Shown one piece after another: positions 20,570 through 32,000 of a stretch of DNA of 64,000 nt (position 1 is its first letter; every line of letters begins with the position of its first letter). The notes under the pieces were generated by a model. That model worked only from the letters and a program-made list of their open reading frames with translations. It had not been told where the DNA came from and made no database searches. This DNA is from Aspidiotus rigidus (Eukaryota; Arthropoda; Insecta; Hemiptera; Diaspididae): the NCBI GenBank assembly GCA_035079385.1, contig JAVHKY010000025.1, forward strand, positions 15,350,501-15,414,500, read 5' to 3'. The position numbers were made by a program, and so were the translations under genes.

Positions 20570-21500
20570 GCACCGTTCGCCTTCCGGCAAAAAACTTGGA
20601 AATAAAATTTCGTATAATAGCTTGAAGGATGGAACTTTTCCAAGTCCCCCTCCTATCATAATTAGCTCGAGGATCAAAATTTTAACAGGGAACCTGTTTT
20701 ATGGGGGGCTTTTTGAGAAATTTGCCGTGCGCCGTGCACCGTCCAACAAAAAACTTGGAAAAATTTCGACGAGTCATATATGATAGGGGGGGGCTTGAAA
20801 AAAATTTCAATTCTCAAGCTATATATGATAGGAGGGGACTTGGAAAAATTTCAACTCTCGATCTATACAGTATATCATAGGAGAGGGACTTAGACAAATT
20901 TGGACTCCTAAGCTGTATATGATAGGTCACTCAGAAAAAATTAATTCCTGAGCTATATATGATAGGAGGGGGACTTGAAAAAATTTTGACTCTCGAGCCA
21001 TATATGGTAGGAATTTTTCCAAGTCCCCCTTCTATCATATAAAGCTCGAGATTCGAGAAAAATTTAGACGCTCCAATTATATTACACTAGGCTTATAGTA
21101 AGTCTAGGCCTTATTTATACTACCTTTATCTAGGTCTGGGCTTACTTGAATTCTCAATACCAAATCTCATATGACTCATAAAATAGGTTCCCTTGTTTAA
21201 CTTCGTTAAAGAAGCCGTCGTTTTTCAAAGTTCCCCTCTTATAATATATAACTAATGGGTCAACATTTTCCCAAGTCCCCTTCCCCTCTCCAAGACGTCA
21301 TCAAACTCGCTCGTGCTCGCGCTCGCGGACGAAAATTTCCTGAAAGTACCCCCCAACAAAAGGGATAGCGGGTTCCCCACTGAAAAGTTTTGATGACCCT
21401 GATAAAACAGGTTCCATATTGAAATTCTATAACTCCAGCTATAGATCGAGAGAGATAGCCTGGAAAAGTTTTTACCTTGGGGGGGGGGGGGGGGGGATGA
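20570..21500. repeat. Cluster of TATCATATATAGCTCGAG-type repeats with AACAGGGAACCTGTTTT
   Basis: Short units of the form CTTGGAAAAATTT, GAGCTATATATGATAGG, AGGGGGACTTG occur at least seven times in both orientations between 20620 and 21060. They come with AACAGGGAACCTGTTTTATG (about 20689) and GTGCGCCGTGC. The same words recur at 36400-36560, 41500-41980, 43340-43700, 48870-49070, 55680-55745, 56285-56460 and 63170-63530. An 18-base G run sits at 21479-21496. Confidence 0.7.
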
Positions 21501-22862
21501 CATCGTGGTATTCCACTCCTTAAGTATCAATTTTGTTCCTTTCCATGGTCCACCTTTTCGTCAGCAATATAACACACCTAGAGAAACAAAAAGGAGGGTA
21601 TATTAATATTCATCAATTTCCGTGACCCAGAAATTCGGCAGTAGTACAACGAAGATAGTCCTAAGTAAATTACGAGCTGGCGGACATATCCGAATGTCGA
21701 ATGAAACTCCACCGGGAAAAATAGATTCCGATACGGATCTGGGAATAAGGATCATAGCTCAAAAGCGGGCCACATTTATGGTGCATTACCTTAATTTCAT
21801 CGCGGTCGTGTTCTTCTCATTATCGAACGTTCGAAAATTAATGTTTTATTTTCACGTGAATTCGTTTTCGTTTCCTCAGCTCAGTTTTTTAATGTCTCGT
21901 TGCATACTCTATACCCGGTGCTCGAATGTATTTTCTATAAATAGTGTATTTTTTCCCGCGAGTAATTCGGTAGAGTTGCGTGTTTTCGCATATATACGAT
22001 GGTCGTTCGCGTGATCGTATTTTGTCGTCCCAGTTCACAAATTTTATTATTTCTTTCGTTATACTTCTCGAACAAAGAAAGAATATAACACAAATTTTGA
22101 AAGGGAAAGAAAATGGTACGTGTGTAAGTTACTGCGTGCAAAATGAAAACTGAATGATTTCAATAGGAAAAAAGAAAAAGTTTTTCCTCATTGACGACAG
22201 TATAACCGAACCTGCTTATCGTGAACAATAAATCGTCTCGCTACAGCGAAACATTATTGCATTTCAGTCCGCGCATATTTTTCAAACACCAAACAGTACC
22301 ATTTCGAGTAAATGTTTTCTCCTCGCTCCTATGTATAATACTATAAGCAACCGGGCAATTTAGAAGTAATTAAACAAGATTAATAAATTAATTTACATAT
22401 ATTTAAAGCGACGCCATAGAGATAAGAAATATATCGCCATATGTTGACCGCAATGAGAATGTTTAATGATACGGTAATTACGCGAAAAATAATTTCTGAA
22501 AATCATTTCGCCACTCTTTCCGTTTTCCGGCACTAAAAACCTTCGTGCTATAATAATTTCGTGATAAAATTTCACGTGGCGCGAAATTAAGACGCGCGCT
22601 CACAACCGTACCGCAGTATAATAGATCCTGTACTACGACTATACGGTATGAATTTTGTCCCGTACTCACCTACCGTCGATACGAACGTTTTAATAAATCG
22701 ATTTGTATGCAAATTCGAGTGGATCTGGCGAACAACTTCCTCGAAACTCGAAGACGTAATAATCACGTGTAAATTACATTATTTACGAGATTTTTCTTCC
22801 CTTTTATTTCTTTCTTCTTTCTCGCCGAGCCTCAATTTCTGTCTACATTATTATTGTTGCAG
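21501..22862. other. Apparently unique DNA upstream of the first visible PDZ-gene exon
   Basis: Repeat words are scarce here and the sequence is probably intronic. I looked for the N-terminal half of PDZ1 (GLGF-like loop, GD-I-L-VN) on the + strand and did not find it. The last bases form a T-rich tract ending GTTGCAG at 22862, the acceptor of the next exon. Confidence 0.45.
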
Positions 22863-23084
22863 ATACTGAAATCGTGTAGGCAGATCAGCATGACGATCAG
22901 AACGTCGCCGTTGACCCATCGACAATGCTATGGCATGGGAAGATGTCACGTGAAGCAATTTTACGCATGGACGGATCGTATGGGACGTCCGGCATCGCCA
23001 CCACCGGATTATTCCAAAGTTACGCCTACAACCGCAAGTGATAGATGGCCGCCGTCCAGACTTTCCAAGGAGAAAGTTCGCAAG
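22863..23084 (+). CDS. dysc: dysc exon a: end of PDZ1 and PDZ1-PDZ2 linker
   Basis: 222 bases, phase 0 to 0, GTTGCAG before and GTATGT after. ILKSCRQISMTIR is the last helix turn and strand of a PDZ domain. FYAWTDRMGRPASPPP matches the conserved whirlin linker that follows PDZ1. The end, KEKVRK, leads in frame into PDZ2. Confidence 0.85.
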
Positions 23085-26000
23085 GTATGTACCCATCAAT
23101 AAATTACGTAATATTGTACTGCGCCACGGATGACAAAGCGCTATATCCCGTGACAAAAATTGATCTTCTATTATACAACACGGGCGGAAAATATCATATA
23201 ATACTTGAATTCGAGTTAGTTTATGTTTTCACGAAGTAATCGAGAATAAATTTAAGATCCTACCCACAGCCAGGTCGCGAATAAACATAGTACAATGTAG
23301 CCCATTGAAGAAAGAAAGTGATGAATTACTTTTGACCTCACTTCCTTTTTAAAGGAAGGAATACGATAGAGTGCCTTTATGAAGAAAATGAACTTAACGG
23401 AAGGTCGTCCTCCGTTGTTGATTAGAAATTAAGTAAAGTTGATTAAGAACACCTTACTGCTGCTGGTTGACTTGTTACTTCCTATTATTCTGTTTCTAGA
23501 GGAGACACGTATGGCCCGAGATTCAAAATTTTTGTAATTTCGAGGGAAAAAAAACTCAGGCTCTTCTACTGTCTCTTCGTACTCGCCCTAAAAGCCTGAA
23601 TTGGTAAAGCCAAAAGCCAGTTGAAACAACTATGACAAGGAAATCTAACACAGAAAGTATAAAAATTATTAAAAAATCTTGTGAGTTACAATTCAGTCGA
23701 GATAAGATGACTTAGGTACAAATCTTGTGAGACACCTACCAAAAAATGGAAAAATAGATAAATAAATAGAAATGAATAACACAATTTTGCCAACATATTA
23801 TTCATAGCTATGTTCTCAGCGCCATCTATAGGTCTGCCCTTCAAAGTGGCATGGACGTATCTGAAAATTAACGATCAACATGAAGAATCAGAATCTCTGA
23901 TTAAAAATCTTTAAAATCACGATCAGCTGATGAGGGTATTTTGCGCACGATCAACAACAAGAATAAATACGTATTAAAAATTAAACTGAAAATCTTTACT
24001 GTCGCTTGTTTGAAACATTTTCTAATGGATATCTTAATGGTCATGATCACGACCGACTTTAATTACAGGCCGGAATAGTAAAACCGGTGAAAATTTTACA
24101 TGTAAAAAGCCTCTCTCGCGAAAAATTCAAGTCAACCCTTTTAGCTATAAAATTTTAATGGCAACAACTTTCATTCTCTCGAATTTTTCATAAAAATCTA
24201 TATTTTTCTAGATATTTTCAATATTTTGTCCAACTCCCATATACGCCTGTGTTATGTTTCACCTACTGCGCTGTTGTCAAGTAAATCACCACTCCGGCCT
24301 GTCATGAATCATGAACATGAAATGCTTTATTGTTGAAAATGGACATGAGTTTGCTACAATACATATCAAGAATGGACTGTGTTATTTGTGATAACGCAAC
24401 ATGAATGTAAGTGCAAGATGCATAGGTGTGAGTGAGCAAAAGTAGGTACCTATTCTGCTGAAAATATGTCCATTTGGCATTTTGCTCCCCATAAGAAATA
24501 CTCGTACATGCGGAGATGACCAAGGTATTAATTTAATATGAGATGTTAAAATTTACAGAATAGTTCATATTTTAACTTTATCAACTTCTCGCTATTTGAA
24601 AAGAAAATCTCTCGACCGTATCATTTTTTATATTTAATTGGTAGCGTAATCATCTCTGCTCCACATGTATTTCTTATGGGAGCAAAATGCCAAGTGGACA
24701 AAATCGATCTTTTCATCCATGATATCAATAGTTGCGACTTCACAATACGTAACTCAGTCTATTCAAGATGACAGATTTTAGAAGATATAAATAGGTTCTT
24801 CTGTTTTTGTCAATTTTTGGTTTTAATCAAAGATAATACTGGTGATCAACTGCAGGTACGTTGAAAGTTTGGACCTTGGTTGGATGTATCTACATATACC
24901 TACTAAATTCATTGATAAAAATGTGCCTGTATTAAGATTTAAGAAACTATTGCCATCCTTTTTCTTGTTGAAAATTGAGTGGATTTACCAATCTTCGACT
25001 TGGTTAATCATTAAAGGGAAAACGATTTTTCTCGTGATTGGTGATTTAAAGATACCTACGTCCATCCTATTTTGTACGAAAGAGGCAGTGTCGTGCAATT
25101 CCTGGGAATGAAATTTCTGACTGGGAATTCCTGACAATTTTTTAGGAACAGGAATCCCATGGGGGAATTGCCCGACATTTGAATTGTAGACACTAATTTA
25201 AGTCTGGTACACCCAATCCCCAACTTTTTAGCTCAATTCTACCGATGAATTTGACGGCCTTGTAGAGCCCTGTAAATACAAGTGAGGACATGGACCGCCA
25301 TATTTAGTCGTTACATCATCATTATTTTCACGGTCTCCTATTCTAATGACTGATAACAGTTTATTATGATATGAAAATAATAAGAGAACATACTAGACTA
25401 AGTGCCAAAGCAAAATGCAAGACTCAACACTATTGAGATAGGTATGCGCAAAATGCTTCAATAATCACACAAATTCCTCATCTGAATAGGAAGCTATGGA
25501 GAAAAATGATGTTGTAACGACTAAATATGGCGGACCATGTCCTCACTCGTATTTACGGGGCTGTATGAATGGTCAGTAATACCAAATGACAAATTTTTCA
25601 GGCGATGCAAAGCCCAAACTACTTACCGCAGATCAGAGTGATGAGAAATGAATCTAGTGTTCTGATCATAGACCTTATAATTTATCTAGTCTGCGCATAG
25701 CATACTTCAAGACATGATGATTGAAATAAGAGGGACGTCTGTGAAAATGTTCTGACTCTCATGTACCATCGTGTAACGCCTAACATCCATCACACCTAAA
25801 TGATATGGGCCACGCGGCTAGTCATAGGGTAAGAAGGGTCCCTGTGTGTTGCAGTTCTCGCATTGTGCATCGTTAATTGGACTATGCACAGTCTAGGTAA
25901 CCGATAAGGTCTATAATTTGGACAGGGCATATTGTAGGTGTTGCTATCGGCGACAATTTCTTCAGTGTAATTCTTATGGGAAATGAAAAATTGCTCCAAT

Positions 26001-29000
26001 TTTATTGAAAATCAGATCATCTTATAGGAAATTTTACGCTCTTTCATTTGGCTCCGAGTGTTTTTTCTTCAAAATTGTTCTGTTTCGAGTAATTTGAAGA
26101 AAACTTTAAAATACCAATGTATAACTAAGTGTTATAGATACTACTCCGCTTATCAATATTTATTATTTCTTCGATCGACGCTGGCGCACCTACAATATGC
26201 CAAGTCCAAATTCTGATCAGCTTGCTGTAATTCCAATTCAAATTCAAATTAAAACATAATAGAAATCAAAGAAACATGTTTTTTCAACATAAAGATTAAA
26301 ATCAAACTATTATAAAAACCATTGTTTGGAACTTTGGAAAGAAAAAACATATCTTCTCTGGTAACAAACGTATTTTTCATTGACAAAAACATGTTTTTGA
26401 AGGAAAAACATATTTGGAATATTTTATCGGGAATTCCCAGGAATTTGGACCCTGGGAACAAAAAGTGTGGGAATTGTTCCTGCAGAAATAGGAATTCCTG
26501 TGCATAACACTGGGTAGAGGTGCTCTAAATGACAAATCCTGTGAGATCAATAGTTCAAATTAGCGATTGCAGCCACCACCTCTATACAAGGCCAGAAGGT
26601 AGCAAGGTCACAATATTGCATCTCAAAATCAGTAGGTACAGATTGACATTGGGGTTTAAACCTACACTAGAGAGCGCTACTGAAAGGGTGAATCAGAGAA
26701 TTTATATAGTACGTTCATACATTGATTTTCAATCAACTGTTATTTTTTCAATATATCATTTATTGCTACAATTTTTTTTTGTATTTCATATTGATGATAC
26801 AGACTACAAAATTTATGCTTATATTTGCTTTAAAAAACGATATCCTATTAATTATGGTACATGAAATTTCTTCATTTAAAAAACATTGAACGAAAGGGTG
26901 AATATCATCAGGGCTACCAACTACCCAACTGTAAGTTTAAATCCCAATGGACGCTTATGGGGGAAAAAATTTGAATACCTTGACTTGTATGCAAATAAAA
27001 CGGAGTTTTTCAATTTCTGGAAAAAATAAGAAGAATTATTATAATTTGAAGATTGAATGATTTTCTATTTTTTAAGCCCTATTTTAGTAAAATTGGTAAA
27101 GTACAAGAGGAGTTATCATCTTTTGAAAATAAAAAATCAGATGGGGTACAAAGTGTGGTACAGTTCAGGTACAATTTACACCGCACCACAGACATCGCAC
27201 CGGTATACTCCGTTCACGTTAAGGAAGGATAGAAATACGACCTCGAGAACGGAACGCCCCGGGTAATTTTAATTTACCGGTCCGTTCTCAAGGTCATATT
27301 TCTATCCTTCCTTAATGTGAACAGAGCATAGGCAAGGATGAACATGAAACGCCACCGCCCCAAACGTCACTGATGAGAATCCACTGCGCGCAGTTGCCAT
27401 TTCCTACATTCAGGCCGAATGTAGGCCGTGTTGCAGCGCAAAAATGACTGATAGTCGGCCATCCCTTCCCTTACACCATCTATCACCGTGTTCCTGAACG
27501 CTGAACAGTTCCTGAACACAGATACCCGCATTAGGCGCCATTATTGTTTTGAGAAATTGTCTTACTTCCGGTTACGAGGAACACTCCTCTCGAAGAGCTT
27601 TCGATTTCTTGCAATTAAAGCGTTCGAAAAATAATAATTGTTGATTTCGGATCACCTATAGTATTATTTTCATTTAATTAGCACTGCCACCGTTCATAGA
27701 TCCATAGTACGGAGTAAGAAACGTCTCTATTCTACTTAGAGATAATATTTCCTAAAGTCGGAATTCTGTTTCATTTTGTTACGAAAACTGAGTTGAATTT
27801 TCCCAAGGTAAATCATTCTATTATTCGCAAAATTAAATTCGTATTTCATTTCTAGAGTTCAATGCCGGTATTTAGGAGGATGTGTGATTGAATCGAAAAC
27901 ATGAATCAAATTCCAACTGTAAGGACTCATGATATCATCTCGAAACAATCTGGTTTTCATCCTTTTTCAACATCATTCGCATCTATACGTTTCATTTGCT
28001 TCGCAATTAAGTTTCAATTTAATATATATCGAGAAGAGGATCATTCGTGGTGGCGGAAATCATTCTTAATTCCTTATTTCTAAATTTGTTAGTCACGTTT
28101 ATGTGTTCTACTCCGTATGTGTTATCTGTATAATTTTCGGTTCTATATTCAATCCGTTTTCCCTCTCGATATAATGATCGGTTATCTGACCGAAACGTTG
28201 AGCAAATAATAAATACAAAGAAGTAGAACAAATTTCTATTCTACCCCGCAATTTTAAATTTGATGTTCTAATTTTTACGTGGTTTGTTTTTTGCAGATTG
28301 ATATGACAATCGAACCAGGACAAAGCTTAGGTCTGATGATACGAGGTGGTGTGGAATTCAATTTGGGGATATTCGTTACTGGTATCGACAAAGATTCGGT
28401 CGCTGACAAAGCAGGAATTCAGGTGAGCAAAACATGCCAACAGAGTGCTGTTCGATCGTACGACCACGTGAGGCCTCGCGTTCTTCACCCGACTATAACA
28501 ATATTAATGCTTGTGTATCACGAATTTCGAAGCGATTAGGCGAACGATAAGACGATATAGTAATATTTCCAAAAAGTTTAAGTTTCGTTAACGAACTGAA
28601 AACTCGGTTGTAACTTCTCCAGATACACAACAGATGTCGAAATTGCGCAGAAACAAAAAAAAAGTATAGTCGATGTAAAAGCATACCTACAAGCGTGTTT
28701 CTTAAACGCTGTATACCGAGGAGTATTTTATGCATGACGGAATACACCTCTTCTGTACACGTACTATGAACGTACAATATACAGATATAGCTTCTAAACG
28801 TTATGAACTTTGGCTAAACGAAACTCGACAAGTTTTCTTTTCTGATTTTCTTTTCGTTTTCGCGGAGAATGGTAAAAAATGATTTATTCGTCATAGAAAT
28901 GGGTTTTAATGCGAAAATAAATTTAATTTCTACGACAACGTATTTTTCATTCGAAGTACATCATTAGGAAAGTTGTTTCTCGTCTTTCTCCTGTATACTA

Positions 29001-32000
29001 CAACGTTAAGCACCTCTGCTTTCCTCATCGCCACTTTTGAATATGATGAATGTGGCAGCAAACTCGAAAGCAAAGTGTAAAGCTGCTGAAGACCGCAATA
29101 ATGGAATATTAAATCAATATTACTAATGAAGTTAGAGTTGCAAACGATACCTGCGCGTCTAATTTGTAGAACTGTAGGTGGGTAGTTCAAGCCGAAAATT
29201 TATCAATTTTTCGATTGCAGAGAAGTTATATTATAGGTATCATATCCGATACGGTATACTGGTAGTTGTCAATTCATTCTCCGATGTCATTAAATTGTCG
29301 TCAGCAATTAGAAGCTTCCAGCGTACATAATTTATTCATTTTTATAGCGTGGGAAGCTAACGAAGGTATCCTTAATTTACTTCTTTTTTTAGATAGGGGA
29401 TCAGATACTAGACGTGAACGGAACTAGTTTTCTGGACATAACGCACGATGATGCAGTCAATCATTTGAAAAACCTCAAAAGAATGACCATAACGATACGC
29501 GATGTTGGTAAAATACCTTATTCAGTCAGCACTTATGATTCGGATCCATCGTGGGAGCATTCAAGGTAAATTTCTGATTCGTAGATTCACTCGTTGCACC
29601 TTAAATCTGATCAAGATTTTCGCCTTTTTGTAAAAACACACTCCTCGTCGATCGTACAGTGGGGTGGAATGTATAAAACTGTATGCAAGAATAATATTCT
29701 CTGCCCTTTCCCCTTTTCTTGTCCTTCATCGTGTTATTTGAAAACTGGATACGATCTGTGCAAATTAATTTAGCCTACTTGTTCGCGAGATGATATCAAA
29801 TTAGAGCGTATATGCGTATGGTATATTAATTATACAGCCTATATATACTGTAAGTACAAAGTGTATTTCTATCGATTTACAGACTGCATCCGAGAATTTC
29901 ACGTTCAGAAACCTTTCAGATGGTCGAAGAGAAAGCGAGTTCAGTACTGAAGAAAAGTGAATTTGCTACATTGTGTTATTATCTAGAAGAATATTGCTCC
30001 AAAAGAATGTCGTTCGAGACGTTCATCTATTGTTTATTGGATTTGTTAGATACTCCTGATAAGGTAAAGATCTACCTACACTAAATTACGAAGAAAAACG
30101 TAGTCGATTGACGATCGTTCGTTGTCTGGATTAGTGGAATAGCTAAGTATTACGTGAGGTAGAGGAAGAAAGATGTCAAAGTCGTGAAATAGGGTCAGAT
30201 CGTACACTGATTTTTTAAAATTGAATATCGTCGTAATCTACAGTATGTAAGCATCACTTTGCGACCCAAGGAAAGAATTCTGACTAAAATATGATGGTTG
30301 TCCAAAATCTTGATTTCATTTAAAATTGACTGATAACGATTGAAGTCATTGAAATACAGAGGGCGATCTAAAGCTTTTTTTTTTTTTTTTCTTTCTTTTT
30401 AAATCGCCCAAACTAATCAACGAGGCAAAAAAAAAAAAAAGAAAAAATAGAATCTAAACGGCGAAAAAGTTTATCAAAATCCATTAATTCCTTCTTCTAG
30501 CTATTTATTTCACATGATCGAAATAACTCTTAATAACGAGCAATAATGTAATGTAATGATTGCAAAATTTTGAAACATGTAGGTTAGTTTATATTTCCGA
30601 GAGTGGTACAAAAAAAAGCTTATTCAGTGCTTGATTTTTGGTCATAATTAGCGTATTAATTTCTTTTTCTCTCTTCTTTCCAGTTTAATTTATTGACCGA
30701 GCTTCGTGAAGTTGTAACTCCTCATGACAGATCTCGTTTCGATGATATAGTTTATAGGAGACATTCACTAGATACTAGTAGAAAATATTTTAATTCGAGA
30801 GCAAGAGTAAGTCGCCAATGTTCGAGAAATTTTTTTGTTTGCTCAAACAAATAAATATATTTTAATTTTTTCCTTTTAGCTGAAAGGAGATAATTCCGAA
30901 AGAATTTCTCCGCCGCTGCAAAATCTACCTCCTACGGTGAGTACCTACCTACGTTTAATTAGTGTCTTTCAGTGAACAGCTCTATCATAAAAGGCCTTTT
31001 ACATTTTGCTAATTCGCCGAACAAATATGATCGATTTTCGAATTTTCTCTCCATAATTATTACTTTCATCTAAAAGCTTCAGTATGTCCCGTAATCGCTT
31101 CGTAATTGGTCGACAGTCGAGCCGCACTGCATGACAGCTTAAATATCATTCATTTTAATTGCATATTTTTGGCATACTCCTGCAAGAGATGAGTTCAATC
31201 ATATTTGGCCTGCCTTCGGTGAAAGTTACACGGAAAATTTTGACCGATGACCCTAACCCATACAAACCTGAAACATTTTCTCGCAACCTGTGTGCGTCCA
31301 GAGGACACTCGAAATGTTCACGCTATTTGATTGAAGATGCTGTTCTACGAGAACTGTTCTATCATTCCGAAATTTTTTGTGTAACATATCTGTCTTCGAT
31401 GTTGATAGGTAGTTTTTATTGATCAACTTCTTTCCCCAAAGTTCTTCGTAATATTTTTCGAGCCGTGGATTTCTGTGATGAATTTTCTTTTGAGTTGTAA
31501 ACTCGTCGCGAAACATCGCGCGATTTTTTTAGATTCAATTTCGCATATCTATTGTATTTTTTGGAACTTAGAGCGGCGTAGTCATTTAAATTTTTCTAAG
31601 CAACGTATTCGCATTCTCCGTATGATTATTGTCTAGCATTATAAGTGAGCCGTACTGATCATTTTTTTTTCATTAGAATTGTACTTTTTCGTTATGTTTC
31701 TTAAGGGGAGGGGATTTTCTTTAATTCTCTTCCCCTCCTTCTACCCTTTAAATAGTCTAAAATATTCGTTAGAAGTTGTACAACATACAGTCAGAAGATG
31801 ATTCTTAGGAGAGGGGAAGGTGATTCGGATTGTTTCACCTACTTCCACTGCTGTAATTTTCCTGGATTTAGGTAAGAACAATTTTCGAGTTGTGGTTAGA
31901 AATTTTAAATCATGGTTTTTGAAGATCATTTTCGCGTTTACTTCAACGTGAATAGGACTTAAGAGATTTTGTAATATTTAATCATTTTTTCCCCCTTTTT

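Larger units (their letters stand above)
23085..28296 (+). other. Intron 1 of the visible dysc region
   Basis: 5.2 kb, GT-AG, phase 0. It contains a 24.46-24.70 kb inverted repeat, a hAT-like element with a nested MITE-like element (25.1-26.5 kb) and a hairpin at 27.2 kb. I found no further exon in it. Confidence 0.6.
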
